DNA from: Desulfosporosinus nitroreducens
GTDB taxonomy: Bacteria; Bacillota; Desulfitobacteriia; Desulfitobacteriales; Desulfitobacteriaceae
Assembly: GCF_023897015.1 (NCBI RefSeq)
Contig: NZ_JAMHFY010000024.1
Coordinates: 1 to 64,000, forward strand
DNA length: 64,000 bases
Direction: 5' to 3'
Shown: piece after piece, positions 47,492 to 57,327 of the stretch
Numbering within the stretch: the stretch's first letter is position 1
Layout: the number at the start of each line of letters is the position of its first letter
The notes under the pieces: model-generated
The model's input: only the letters and a program-made list of their open reading frames with translations
Databases searched by the model: none
What the model was told of the DNA's origin: nothing
Position numbers and translations under genes: made by a program

Positions 47492-48804
47492 TGAACAATA
47501 TAGAAGATATTCTTAAAACACAAAAGTGTAAAATTGATCAAATTGAAGTTCCCGAAGAGTTGGAGGGTCGACTGCGAACTGCCTTAAATAGAGACAAACA
47601 ATTTAGACTAAGAAACAGAGCTAAAGTTTATGTCGCGGCCATGGTTATGGTGGTTACTCTATTACTATCGTTTAATTATGATGTAATTGCTTTTTATAGT
47701 AAACAGCTCCTAGGGTATGATCAGGTCATGAACGATTCTTTGAAAGAATTAAGTGAACTTGGTAAAGGACAACCGGTGGGAAAAGGCTTTGTATTCGACA
47801 ATGGAGTCTCATTAACAGTTGATTACGTAATGTTAGATGAAAATCAACTTTTAGTGTTCTATACCGTAAAAGATCCATCAGGGCACGTCGAAGAAAATGA
47901 CATCTTATCTATAATGTCCTTAAAAGGCTTTTGGGGAGAATATTACCATCAGAATTCCCAGGGTATTATTAATGAAGAGAAAACTGAAATAAAATATCTC
48001 GCCAGCTTTGAGCCTCCAAAGCCTTTTGAAAAAGGCTTAACCTTAAGATTTTCGCAAATACGCAAGGGAACACAAACGCCTGCTGAGATCAGCTTTACTT
48101 TAAACAGGAATACTGCTATGGGACATACACTAAAAGAGACTCTCAATGAGACGATTAAAGTTGATCAAGCCCATATTAAAATTGAATCTATTCTTGCATC
48201 CCCTACAAAAACAGTGATCGAGGGTTCTATACAAAATATTTTCGAATTAGCTAAAGGGCAGCTCAGTGGAGAGAGACTTCGACCGACAGATCTAACGCTA
48301 AAGCTTATTGCCAATGGAAAAGAAGTTCCCGTACAAGGGGGTGGGATGAGCACTGACATGAAAGGGATTACTTTTCACAGTGATTATGATCCTTTACCCT
48401 CAGATTTAGAGCAACTCCAACTAGAATTGGTCAAGTTTGGAGCAGATCACGATGTGAATCGACAGTTTAAGTTGGGGAGAACTAACGATAGCGAGAAGCA
48501 GAAGTTAAATATTCTAGGGCAAATAGTAGAGATAGATCAAATTAAAACTTCCCAGGGAGAGACGCATATAACCATTAGCAGTGAAGAGAGCCTTATCTTA
48601 AGTCGGGTATATTTAATGATTGATGGACAGAAAGTCCCCCTAGAAGAAACCATTATGGACAATTATGATAAACTTCAGGATGGTACCATTATTCATACAA
48701 GAACGCTGCGTTTCTTGGGTGCGGGGGATGAGTTGGAACTAGATGTCCAAAGAATGACATATTCAAAAAGCTATGATGAAATGCTAGAGATACCGATCAA
48801 TTAA
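47491..48804 (+). CDS. Membrane anti-sigma factor candidate (DUF4179)
   Basis: A 437-residue protein. A short cytoplasmic head (about 1-45), one membrane span (46-66) and a large extracytoplasmic domain (70-437) of the DUF4179 type, often found as partner of ECF sigma factors. The ATG overlaps the sigma stop by 1 bp, implying coupled translation. It likely holds the sigma factor at the membrane until a surface signal releases it. The signal is unknown. Confidence 0.85.
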   Translation: MNNIEDILKTQKCKIDQIEVPEELEGRLRTALNRDKQFRLRNRAKVYVAAMVMVVTLLLSFNYDVIAFYSKQLLGYDQVMNDSLKELSELGKGQPVGKGFVFDNGVSLTVDYVMLDENQLLVFYTVKDPSGHVEENDILSIMSLKGFWGEYYHQNSQGIINEEKTEIKYLASFEPPKPFEKGLTLRFSQIRKGTQTPAEISFTLNRNTAMGHTLKETLNETIKVDQAHIKIESILASPTKTVIEGSIQNIFELAKGQLSGERLRPTDLTLKLIANGKEVPVQGGGMSTDMKGITFHSDYDPLPSDLEQLQLELVKFGADHDVNRQFKLGRTNDSEKQKLNILGQIVEIDQIKTSQGETHITISSEESLILSRVYLMIDGQKVPLEETIMDNYDKLQDGTIIHTRTLRFLGAGDELELDVQRMTYSKSYDEMLEIPIN

Positions 48805-49174
48805 ATAATGGCTCAGATAATAGGTAAGAGTTAGGGCATTCAGACAGATGTTTGGATGTTCTAGCTTCTTGTTTTTAAGTTAAGAAGGGATGGGCTCTAA
48901 CTATATACTGATAAGAACTGGCTTTCCCACATCCCACCCAGGCTGAAGGAAGTCTGGGCGAACAGCTTGTTTTATCACAATTGGCCTCAATGAAATGATA
49001 TAATCAATCTAGGGTCTAATGTTTAACGTATTAATTCCACGCTGGCAAACTATAATGTTTAGCCGTTACCTGGATGAAAAGGAACTAGAAAACGAGAGCG
49101 TCGAAGTATTAATGACTCTTCTATGATAGTTGCCAGATTTATTTCAATCCAAGGATGGAAAAGGGGGATGCGAG
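48805..49174. other. Region before the sigma-54 activator gene
   Basis: A 35-codon frame at 49019-49126 (MFNVLIPRWQTIMFSRYLDE…) has only a weak AGGG site and is not a secure gene. ATGATATAATCAATC near 48995 could be a -10. No strong terminator is evident after the anti-sigma gene; an imperfect hairpin lies at 48838-48870. Confidence 0.35.
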
Positions 49175-51001
49175 GTGGGTGTTTTCTCGGATATGATCAT
49201 TGGGTCTGGGATAGATACAATGGATTGCATGATTACACTTGATTTCCCAAAGGTTTCTCAAGATCGAAATATTTATGAAGTCTATGAAGAATTTGGCCAA
49301 TCGTTAGACTGTGTTTATGTCTTAAACAGAGACGGATTATTGGTGGGTCTTCTAGATCAGGCTGCTATGCTGCAGGCCGGAGCTCGTAAGAATATGCAAA
49401 AATTAGCAGGGGAGCTCGTGTGTAAGGTTCCGATGTGCTTGCCCTCGAGTAGTTCGGTTCAAGAGGCGATCACCCTTTTCTTAAAACTAAAAGTGAACGA
49501 AGTCCCAGTTACTGATGAGACGAGACGGATGATCGGAGTACTCAAGCTTTGGCCGTTGTTTGATTACCAGGCAAGCAAGTTGGAGAGGTTAGAACAAGAG
49601 CTTAACAAATCCAAAAAGCTAACAGCTACATTGGAAGCGGTTATAGAAAATCCGTATGAAGGTATGGTTGTTGTCGACGAAAATAGCCACGTGACTATGA
49701 TTAATAACTTCTATTTAGAGGTCCTTGGGGTAACAAGGGAACAAGCTCTGGGACGGCATATTTGCGAACTAACCCCACATTCAGAACTTCCAAACATTGT
49801 GCGTACGGGTAAGGCCCAATTCGTAGACTACTGGAAAGTTGGAGACCGGGATTTTATGATTATCCGGGCACCCATCAAAAAAGATGGCAAGACAATTGGC
49901 GCACTTGGCAAGACCCTCTTTAAGGATATGGGTCTAGCCCATGTCTTCGCCCGAAAACTGGCCCAATTGGAAAATGACCTGAAGTTTTATAAAGAAGAGT
50001 TGCGCAAAATTCACAGCGCTACTTATACTTTTGATGATATTATCGGAGAAGGATTTAAAATTACAGCAACCATACGCTTAGCTCAACGGGCTGCTCGTAC
50101 AACCTCAACCGTTCTGTTAACGGGGGAGAGTGGAACGGGAAAAGAGTTGTTCGCTCATGCTATTCATAATTATAGCGTGCGGCGCCATGGACCATTTATT
50201 AAGGTTAACTGTGCCGCTATTCCTGAACAGCTCTTAGAATCTGAGCTGTTTGGTTATGTTGAAGGGGCCTTCACCGGAGCAAGCAAAGATGGCAAACCCG
50301 GTAAATTTGAACTGGCGAACCATGGTACTATCTTCTTGGACGAGATCGGGGATATGAGCCTAACAATGCAAGCCAAGCTTTTACGTGTCATTCAGGAACG
50401 TGAAATTGAAAGGATAGGCGGAACGCAACCTTTCAAAATCGATGTGCGTATTATTACAGCTACTAACCGCAAATTAGAAAAAATGTTGCAGGAAGGGACG
50501 TTTCGGGAGGACCTTTTCTATCGGTTAAATGTTATGGTTCTTGAGTTACCTTGCTTACGGGAAAGGTCTGGGGACATTAGATTACTGGCAAATTACATGG
50601 TGACTAAATTAAACCAAAAATTAGAGACAGATGTGGAAGGTATTTCTCAAGAAGCCATGCAAATATTACAAAACTATGCATGGCCAGGTAACGTCCGAGA
50701 ACTAGAGAGCGTTTTGGAACGAACGATGAACATGGTTGATGAGCCGATTATTTTACCTGAACATTTACCGGCTCGAATACTGCAGGCCAAAATGAGCGTG
50801 AATGATCCTCAGAGCGGAGAACATAGCAGATTCGAGGAAGGCAGAAATTTTGCTGAAAAAGAGTTGTTGGTTGACGCTTTGAGGCGTGCCAAGGGCAATA
50901 AGGCGCAAGCTGCAAAAATCTTGGGGATTCACAGATCTGTTCTGTATAAGAAACTTACGAAGCATGGGCTTGGTGGTGAGGTTTTGTCTGGGGAGTTGTA
51001 A
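49175..51001 (+). CDS. Sigma-54-dependent activator: CBS pair, PAS, AAA+, Fis HTH
   Basis: About 608 residues from GTG 49175 (AAGGGGG site; TTG 49130 possible but without a site). Two CBS domains (about 15-135), a PAS domain (about 150-255), the central AAA+ domain with GESGTGKE, the sigma-54 contact loop GAFTGA and Walker B FLDEIGD, and a C-terminal Fis-type helix-turn-helix (NKAQAAKILGIHRSVLYKKL). It probably drives the acyl-CoA operon downstream: a -24/-12 promoter (51205-51223) and a palindromic upstream site (51058-51075) lie between them. CBS and PAS suggest sensing of adenylate or CoA-like ligands. Confidence 0.93.
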   Translation: MGVFSDMIIGSGIDTMDCMITLDFPKVSQDRNIYEVYEEFGQSLDCVYVLNRDGLLVGLLDQAAMLQAGARKNMQKLAGELVCKVPMCLPSSSSVQEAITLFLKLKVNEVPVTDETRRMIGVLKLWPLFDYQASKLERLEQELNKSKKLTATLEAVIENPYEGMVVVDENSHVTMINNFYLEVLGVTREQALGRHICELTPHSELPNIVRTGKAQFVDYWKVGDRDFMIIRAPIKKDGKTIGALGKTLFKDMGLAHVFARKLAQLENDLKFYKEELRKIHSATYTFDDIIGEGFKITATIRLAQRAARTTSTVLLTGESGTGKELFAHAIHNYSVRRHGPFIKVNCAAIPEQLLESELFGYVEGAFTGASKDGKPGKFELANHGTIFLDEIGDMSLTMQAKLLRVIQEREIERIGGTQPFKIDVRIITATNRKLEKMLQEGTFREDLFYRLNVMVLELPCLRERSGDIRLLANYMVTKLNQKLETDVEGISQEAMQILQNYAWPGNVRELESVLERTMNMVDEPIILPEHLPARILQAKMSVNDPQSGEHSRFEEGRNFAEKELLVDALRRAKGNKAQAAKILGIHRSVLYKKLTKHGLGGEVLSGEL

Positions 51002-51028
51002 TCTGAACGATCGTCGGGTTGCTTGATC

Positions 51029-51075
51029 GAGACAAGGCGTCTTTTATGAGAGCATATTGTCTCCAATAGGAGACA
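51029..51075 (+). promoter_or_regulatory. Putative enhancer site of the sigma-54 activator
   Basis: A perfect palindrome TGTCTCC-AATA-GGAGACA at 51058-51075, with a related half-match GAGACAAGGCGTCT at 51029-51042. It lies about 130-150 bp before the -24/-12 promoter, the usual distance for an activator of this class. Confidence 0.6.
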
Positions 51076-51143
51076 TCGAAAATGTATCAATGCGGCATTA
51101 TTTTAAGATGGTTCTAAATAATCTCATTAGATGATTTGACTAG

Positions 51144-51168
51144 GGGCAGGGTTTTTCCTGGCCTTTTT
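51144..51168 (+). terminator. Terminator of the activator gene
   Basis: GGGCAGG and CCTGGCC pair with one mismatch around GTTTTT and run into TTTTTT. Confidence 0.7.
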
Positions 51169-51204
51169 TGTTTTCATTAAATAATTATTAAAAAAAGTCA
51201 GAAA

Positions 51205-51223
51205 TTTGGATCTATTCTTGCAT
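51205..51223 (+). promoter_or_regulatory. Sigma-54 (-24/-12) promoter of the acyl-CoA operon
   Basis: TTTGGATCTATTCTTGCAT has GG and GC exactly 10 bp apart, the fixed geometry of sigma-54 promoters, with TTGC intact. About 72 bp before the CoA-transferase start and just after a gene for a sigma-54 activator. Confidence 0.78.
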
Positions 51224-51294
51224 ATTGAGTGAATTAATAGAGGGGGCAGTTGGGGCAAAATCTTCTGAGAATAAATAATTAGGGAGGGGTCGAT

Positions 51295-52638
51295 TTGGAT
51301 TATAAAAAGGAGTACGAGCGTAAATTTGTCACTGCTGACGAAGCAGTTAAGGTCGTGAAATCAGGTGATGTTGTTCATTATGGTGAATTCATGATGGCTT
51401 CACATGTTTTGGATGCCGCTTTGGCCAAGAGGTGTGATGAATTAGAAGGGGTTAATATTAGAACAGTTACCTGTCCGTTTATACCCCAAACTATTGTCAA
51501 TGATCCGGAAAGGAAACATTTTATTTATAATGACTGGCATTTTAGTGGAGCCAGCAGAAAACTGCATGATAAAAATTTGTGCAACTATATTCCCCTGACC
51601 TATCATGAAGGTCCCAGTTTTTTTGACCGAAGTTGGGTACCGGTTGATGTAGCTTTGATCAAGGTTACTCCTCCTGATCAACATGGCTATGTAAACTTGG
51701 GCACATCGAATTCTATAACACATGCCTTCTGTGATGCTGCTAAAATCGTGATTGCTGAAGTAAACGAGTCCGTACCCCGATGTTTAGGTGGCTCCAGGGA
51801 GACCTTACATGTATCCGAAATCGACTATTTTGTTCAGGGTGACAATAGACCTCTTATTCAGCTCCCCGAAACCCCAATCTCAGATGTGGATAAGATAATC
51901 GCCAAAATTATTCTGGAACAAATCGAAGATGGTGCCTGTTTACAGTTAGGAATTGGGGCTATGCCCAATGCAGTTGGCGCAATGATCGCCCAATCGGACT
52001 TAAAAGACTTAGGTGTTCACACAGAAATGCTGGTCGATTCATTTGTGGATATGTACGAAGCTGGAAGAATTACGGGTCTGGGCAAACAGCTTGATAAAGG
52101 TAAGATGGTCTATACCTTTGCCATGGGAACCAACAAGCTCTATGATTTTTTGAATAACAATCCTATTTGTGCAAGTTACCCGGTGGATTATACGAATGAA
52201 CCTGACATAATATGCCGAAACGATAATATGATCTGCATTAACAATGCGATAGAAGTAGATCTCTATGGTCAGGTGGCATCGGAATCATCAGGTACACGGC
52301 AGATTTCTGGAACTGGCGGCCAGTTAGACTATATTTATGGGTCTTATAAATCTAAAGGAGGTAAGGGGTTGATCTGTCTTACCTCGACCTTCGTTGCCAG
52401 TGAGGGCAAGTTGCAATCCCGCATTACGCCTACTATAAGTCCAGGGTCGATTGTTACCGTGCCTAGGAGTATTAATTATTATGTAGTCACTGAATACGGA
52501 ATAGCAATGCTGAAGGGAAAGAGTACGTGGCAAAGAGCCGAGGCCTTAATAAATATTGCTCATCCTGATCTGCGTGATGAATTGATCAAAGAAGCGGATG
52601 TCAATAAGATTTGGGTGCGATCCAACAAGAGAACCTAA
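51295..52638 (+). CDS. Acetyl-CoA hydrolase/transferase-family CoA-transferase (4-hydroxybutyrate/butyryl type)
   Basis: A 447-residue class I CoA-transferase from TTG 51295 (GGGAGGGG site). GIGAMPNAVGA and the probable catalytic glutamate in NNAIEVDLYGQV fit the 4-hydroxybutyrate/butyryl-CoA:acetate transferases. It would move CoA between acetyl-CoA and a short acid. First gene of the sigma-54 operon; thiolase and acyl-CoA dehydrogenase follow. This points to fermentation or oxidation of short-chain acids. Confidence 0.9.
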   Translation: MDYKKEYERKFVTADEAVKVVKSGDVVHYGEFMMASHVLDAALAKRCDELEGVNIRTVTCPFIPQTIVNDPERKHFIYNDWHFSGASRKLHDKNLCNYIPLTYHEGPSFFDRSWVPVDVALIKVTPPDQHGYVNLGTSNSITHAFCDAAKIVIAEVNESVPRCLGGSRETLHVSEIDYFVQGDNRPLIQLPETPISDVDKIIAKIILEQIEDGACLQLGIGAMPNAVGAMIAQSDLKDLGVHTEMLVDSFVDMYEAGRITGLGKQLDKGKMVYTFAMGTNKLYDFLNNNPICASYPVDYTNEPDIICRNDNMICINNAIEVDLYGQVASESSGTRQISGTGGQLDYIYGSYKSKGGKGLICLTSTFVASEGKLQSRITPTISPGSIVTVPRSINYYVVTEYGIAMLKGKSTWQRAEALINIAHPDLRDELIKEADVNKIWVRSNKRT

Positions 52639-52695
52639 GGCTGTAGATCTGCTGAATTTGGGGAGGGCTAATTAATATTAAAGGGGTTTTAAATT

Positions 52696-53924
52696 ATGGT
52701 AATGCAACTTAATGAAGTTGTAATGGTTAGCGCTTGCAGAACACCTATTGGTTCTTATGGAGGGTCGCTCCAACCAGTGCCCGCCAATGAATTGACCAAG
52801 CTTGTTGCTGCTGAGGCTATAAAACGTGCGGGAATTGATCCGAAACAGGTCGATGAAATCGTGGCTGGAATGTGCTTAGGTCATGGTAATGGCTCGTGTC
52901 CCCCCCGTATTGTGGCTATGGAGATTGGTATGGATCCTAAATCAAGTGCCTGTATGGTCAACCAGAACTGTGCATCTGCAATGAGAGCCGTGGAAATCGC
53001 TGCTATGAAACTGCAACTAGGCAAATACGAAATAGCGCTAGTAACTGGTACTGAAAGTATGAGTAATATCCCTTACATCTCTACGACATCCAGATGGGGT
53101 GCAAGAATGGGCGATGTCAAACTTCAGGACGCCATGCTTGCAGATGGACTAGTATGCCAACTAGCCGGTTCCCATATGGGAGGAACTGCTGAAAATATCG
53201 CTGAACAGTATGGAATTACCAGAGAAGAATGTGATGAGCTAGCTCTACTTAGCCATCAGAGGGCAATAAGGGCTATTGACGAAGGTCGTTTTGTCAGAGA
53301 GATTGTTCCTGTTTCAGTCAAAAAGGGGAAGAAAGAATACGTGTTCAAGCAGGACGAACATTCTATTCGAGGTGCAAGCTTCGAAAGTATGGCCAAGCTG
53401 AAACCTGCATTTAAAAAGGACGGTGTTGTAACTGCTGGCAACGCTTCTGGTCTAAATGACGCAGCGGCGGCTGTCGTTTTGATGACCAAGAAAAAGGCTG
53501 AGGAACTGGGAATTAAACCTCTAATGAAACTTATAAATATCTGTGATGAAGGGGTAGAAGCTAGTGTTATGGGCTTAGGTCCCGCTGTTGCTATACCCAA
53601 ATGTTTGAAAGAAGCTGGAATAAAGTATGAAGACGTTGATTACTGGGAAATCAACGAAGCCTTTGCCGCCCAAGTGATGGTGTTGGCAAGAAGATAAAAG
53701 ATGAAGCAGGCATCACTTTCAACATAGGTACGTTCGAGCAGGATGGCAACATTAACACGAATGGTTCTGGAATTGGATTAGGACATCCGGTTGGGGCTAC
53801 CGGACTGCGCATCATTGTCAGTCTTTATTATGAACTGGAGAGACTTGGGAAAACAGTTGGCGGCGCTTCCCTTTGCGTAGGTGGCGGAGCAGCTATGGCT
53901 TCTCTGTGGACTCGAGAGATATAG
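52696..53924 (+). CDS. Acetyl-CoA C-acetyltransferase (thiolase), frameshifted
   Basis: The first frame (52696-53697) holds the N-terminal thiolase fold with active Cys in NQNCASAM, and ends NEAFAAQVMVLARR. The rest (KIKDEAGIT…, GLGHPVGATG with the catalytic His, CVGGGAAMA with the second Cys) is in the next frame up to 53924. One extra G at 53679-53680 (ATGGTG to ATGGGTG) gives a full enzyme of 409 residues with normal motif order. Without it two of three catalytic residues are lost. Either a base-call error or a real inactivation. Confidence 0.85.
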
Positions 53925-53972
53925 ATGGTGTAAGAAATTCGTGAAAAAATTTAGGCTGGAGGGAATGTAAAC

Positions 53973-55808
53973 ATGGCGTCTAATTTTGCAGTTAATAATA
54001 TTAGAGATTTTGAATTTATTATTCAAGAATGGCTTCCAACTGAGGGGGTTTTTAACTACCCGCAGTTTGCAGATTATTATTCCAAGGATGATATTAAATC
54101 AGTCTTAGATCCAGTTTTAAAAATGTGCAAGGCAGTAATTGAGCCGACCAATGGCGAAAACGAGACTCATCCAGCTACCTTTGCTGACGGTAAGGTAACT
54201 ACCCCGCCTAGCTTAGGACCTCTTTTCCACAAGTTGCAGGAAGAGGGCTGGGGTACCAGCAATATTGATGATTCACCCGATGCTATGGTATTACCGGAAA
54301 TGTTGAATGCCGCTGTTTGGGAGCTGATTTGTGCGGCAAATCCCACCTTTATGCCCTATGTGCTGCTGACCAGTGGGGCAGCCGGTCTAATTCAAAGCTT
54401 TGGCGATGACAAATTAAAAGCTAAGTTCCTTCCTAATATGATGAATGGAACCTGGGCTGGAACTATGTGTTTGACTGAGCCCGGAGCAGGGTCCGATGTA
54501 GGCGATATTCTTTCTAAAGCCTATCCGACTGACGATCCGCGGATCTTTAAGATCAAAGGCAATAAGATATTCATAACTGGTGGCAACAATGATTTTACGG
54601 AAAATATCATTCACCTCTACTTAGCTCGTATAGAAGGTGCTAAACCCGGTACCAGCGGAATTTCTCTATTTGTAGTTCCTAAGTTATGGGTTAACGAAGA
54701 TGGAAGCTTGGAAGACAATGATTTTCTAAACACCGGGATAGAGCATAAAATGGGCCAGCATGGTTCGGTCACAGCTGCTTTATCTGCTGGGGAAAACGAT
54801 AATTGTCGAGGCTGGCTGCTGGGTAAAGACCCACGTGAAAACGAGGGCAAGGGGGAAGGTATGGCCCAGATGTTTCAAATGATGAACATGGCCCGGATAG
54901 AAACAGGTCATATGGCGCTGTCCTGTATTATCAACGCCTTTGCGAATGCCCGAGATAATGCTAAAGAAAGAGTTCAGGGCCGCTTGCTGACAAATCCCAA
55001 AGCTGGTCGGGTATCCATTATTAACCATGAGGATATTAAGCGCACTCTGATGATGGGCAAAGCACATATTGAAGCCATGCGGGCCATGATGTACAGGGTT
55101 TATCTGGCTTTTGACCAGAGGCATCGCGATCCTGATCCTGCAGTAAGGCAAGCTGCCAACGACCTGATCGATATAGCCACCCCGCTTTGCAAGGCCTATC
55201 CTTCTGATGAAGGATGGTGGCTCATTGGCGAAGCAATCCAATCCTATGGCGGGTATGGCTACTGTGAAGAGTATCACCTGTCCCAAATCGCTCGCGACAT
55301 GAAGATTTACTCCATCTGGGAAGGAACTAATTATATCCAGTCCATGGATCTGATTGGCCGTAAGATGAACATGAAGGGCGGCACTGTCTTTGGGGCTTGG
55401 GTACAAGAAATGGTCGATTTCTACGTAGCGAATAAAGGCAATGAAGCCTTAAACAAGGAATTTTCTAACCTGGGCAAGGCACTTGACGCTTATCAAGCTA
55501 TGCTTAAGGCCTTGAACGGATACACCAAAACCAATATGAGCATGATTCCTCTCTATTCCCGTCGTATCTTGACCGCTTCTGCCCAGCTATTCTGTGGTAG
55601 GCAGATCCTTGACCAAGCGGTATTGGCTGATAAGAGGGCTAAAGAAGTGGGAGAAGGACATTTTGATTATAATTTCTACATTGGAAAAGTAGCCGCTGCT
55701 AAGTACTATTTACACAATGTAGTTCCCAATGTGTGGTCAGTTGCAGAGATAGTAATAGATGGTGATACTTCAGCTCTTGATGTTCCGGTAGATGTTTTCG
55801 AATACTAG
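53973..55808 (+). CDS. Acyl-CoA dehydrogenase (long C-terminal form)
   Basis: A 611-residue flavoenzyme. FAD/substrate motif MCLTEPGAGSDVG (about residue 163), catalytic glutamate in SIWEGTNYIQSMDLIGRKM, followed by about 130 residues of the C-terminal extension seen in AcdA/FadE-like dehydrogenases. It would oxidise acyl-CoA to enoyl-CoA with an electron-transfer flavoprotein (not encoded here). A GGAGGGA site precedes the ATG and the thiolase ends 48 bp upstream, so it is probably the last gene of the operon. Confidence 0.93.
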   Translation: MASNFAVNNIRDFEFIIQEWLPTEGVFNYPQFADYYSKDDIKSVLDPVLKMCKAVIEPTNGENETHPATFADGKVTTPPSLGPLFHKLQEEGWGTSNIDDSPDAMVLPEMLNAAVWELICAANPTFMPYVLLTSGAAGLIQSFGDDKLKAKFLPNMMNGTWAGTMCLTEPGAGSDVGDILSKAYPTDDPRIFKIKGNKIFITGGNNDFTENIIHLYLARIEGAKPGTSGISLFVVPKLWVNEDGSLEDNDFLNTGIEHKMGQHGSVTAALSAGENDNCRGWLLGKDPRENEGKGEGMAQMFQMMNMARIETGHMALSCIINAFANARDNAKERVQGRLLTNPKAGRVSIINHEDIKRTLMMGKAHIEAMRAMMYRVYLAFDQRHRDPDPAVRQAANDLIDIATPLCKAYPSDEGWWLIGEAIQSYGGYGYCEEYHLSQIARDMKIYSIWEGTNYIQSMDLIGRKMNMKGGTVFGAWVQEMVDFYVANKGNEALNKEFSNLGKALDAYQAMLKALNGYTKTNMSMIPLYSRRILTASAQLFCGRQILDQAVLADKRAKEVGEGHFDYNFYIGKVAAAKYYLHNVVPNVWSVAEIVIDGDTSALDVPVDVFEY

Positions 55809-55832
55809 AAGACAAGAGAGCAAATTAAAACA

Positions 55833-55875
55833 GGGAGTGTCGCAAATTTTTGAAGTAGTAAGCGATGCTCCCCTT
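55833..55875 (+). terminator. Terminator of the acyl-CoA operon
   Basis: GGGAGTGTCGC pairs with GCGATGCTCCC (two weak pairs), followed by CCTTTGCTTT. Confidence 0.55.
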
Positions 55876-56157
55876 TGCTTTGTACGGAAAAATAATTTAG
55901 TAATTGGTTTATAACTTACAAAACTTAAAATAGTTATCAAAAATATTCCCGAAATTAATGTTTCAATATTTACCCATTATGAGTTCCCATGTCTTATTTC
56001 AAGCACAACTTCTTAAAAATTAAATAAACAAATTTGACTATTATTACTAGCGCAAATATACATATGATAAAAACTATCTGTTGATTGTATTTTCCCTTTA
56101 GCAACGTCCCTTTTTTGTGGAACAGATGTCAAGAGTCATCTGGCGGTGCTATAGATA

Positions 56158-56209
56158 AAGGTGGGACGTGTTGTTTAAAAGTTCTATTTTAAACAACACG
56201 TCCCACCTT
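56158..56209. repeat. Perfect 23-bp inverted repeat
   Basis: AAGGTGGGACGTGTTGTTTA…AAA against its exact reverse complement with a six-base loop (GTTCTA). Very stable but lacking a terminator U tract. Confidence 0.85.
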
Positions 56210-56212
56210 ACA

Positions 56213-56761
56213 TTATCCTACTGCATTTTCTGCTATTGGTTCAAGATCTAAACTTCCATCATATCCGTTAGGAAAGAAAATATAGACAGCTGCTTCCTTG
56301 TTTTCACCTGTTAAGCGAACTGCACATGCAGAGCCGTCGGATAACTCACTAACAACCATGACGCCAGTTTCGGGGGTTGCATAAATCACTTTACTGCTGG
56401 TTATGGAGACCTCTTCCGGCATTAATCTGGCGATATCTTCTTCAGCCTTATTTCTCCACTCGGGACCTTCTAGATTTTTACTGTTATCTACTAAATAAGA
56501 AAGGTTGAAGGAACTTGCATCAAGCATGGATCCGTTCACAGAGTCCACACTGGCGATATACCTGTTGGTAGTATTGTCTTCGTTGGGAGCGTGGAATATT
56601 ACTGTCCAGTTGTCTGAGTTTGGCATTGGGTTTTTCGAAAAGCTTGCATGAGCAGTGTAACTTGTAAAGTCAACATTATAGGCCTTCTTAAGTATGTCTG
56701 CGGCGTAAGCGGCAGCTTGTTCAGCTGAAATATCCTTAGCGCCTAGTTGCGATAGTGACAT
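56213..56761 (-). pseudogene. YpeB/PepSY-like protein, 5' end lost
   Basis: A 182-residue frame with peptidase-propeptide/YpeB-type features (ISAEQAAAYAADILKKAYNV, TVIFHAP, GSMLDASSFN). It begins abruptly without a signal peptide and without a ribosome-binding site, right where a plus-strand transporter fragment also begins (56755). The missing N-terminus and this shared junction suggest deletion of both 5' ends. Confidence 0.6.
56740..56761. other. Head-to-head deletion junction
   Basis: Two truncated genes start within 7 bp of each other on opposite strands, each lacking its N-terminal half. The plus frame has a stop at 56737, so the breakpoint lies between about 56740 and 56760. Confidence 0.6.
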
Positions 56762-57225
56762 TCTTAGGAGTTATGCTTGTGATTCCAACGTTCGACTTGG
56801 GGAATAACTTGACCCAAGGGGTTATGTGGGGAATGCTCTCCGGACTTACCTATGCAGTCTTATCAATGCTCAACAGAAAATTTGTCAAAGACTATTCGAG
56901 CCTTGTCATTGCTTTCTATGAACAAGTTACGGCTACAATTATTTTAATTCCTTTTTTTGTCATACAGCACCCGGTTTTAAGCCCGAAAGAGATTTTATTA
57001 CTCCTTCTTTTGGGGGTAGTGTTTACTGGGATTTCTCATTCACTCTTTATTAATGGATTAAAGACCGTCAAGACACAAACAGCAGGTATTATTTCTTGCC
57101 TTGAACCGGTCTATGGCATTATTTTCGCAATGTTGATAGTGAGAGAAATACCAACAATCCAAGAAGTCCTAGGAGGCCTTATTATTCTAAGTGCAGTTTT
57201 TTACTCGACCAGTAAAGCTAACTAA
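56755..57225 (+). pseudogene. DMT/EamA transporter, C-terminal half only
   Basis: 156 residues with five membrane helices, matching the second EamA domain of a drug/metabolite transporter (normal length about 300). It includes GISHSLFINGLKTVKTQTAGIISCLEPVYG near the end. The frame starts at GTG 56755 in the last helix of the missing first EamA domain, with no ribosome-binding site. A terminator follows at 57293. Probably not functional. Confidence 0.8.
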
Positions 57226-57292
57226 TTCTTTATAGCATAATAGTTTATTGGTGAATTGACCCAATCCCGACGAGTTATGAAGATAATGAAAC

Positions 57293-57327
57293 AACAGAAT
57301 GGATTTACAGCCCATTCTGTTTTGTTT
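57293..57327 (+). terminator. Terminator after the transporter fragment
   Basis: AACAGAATGG pairs exactly with CCATTCTGTT and runs into TTGTTTT. Confidence 0.85.

Larger units (their letters stand above)
55809..56212. other. Region after the acyl-CoA operon with two hairpins
   Basis: A hairpin GGGAGTGTCGC/GCGATGCTCCC (55833-55872) probably ends the operon. A perfect 23-bp inverted repeat, AAGGTGGGACGTGTTGTTT… around GTTCTA, covers 56158-56209 and ends 4 bp from the stop of the minus-strand gene. It has no T run; it may be a bidirectional terminator or the end of a small element. No gene seen. Confidence 0.6.

Noticed and set aside
49019..49126. 35-codon frame before the sigma-54 activator
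   Set aside because: Only a weak AGGG site and no recognisable features, so it was not called as a gene.
54780..55406. 208-residue minus-strand frame
   Set aside because: It is antisense to the well-supported acyl-CoA dehydrogenase and shows no domain.
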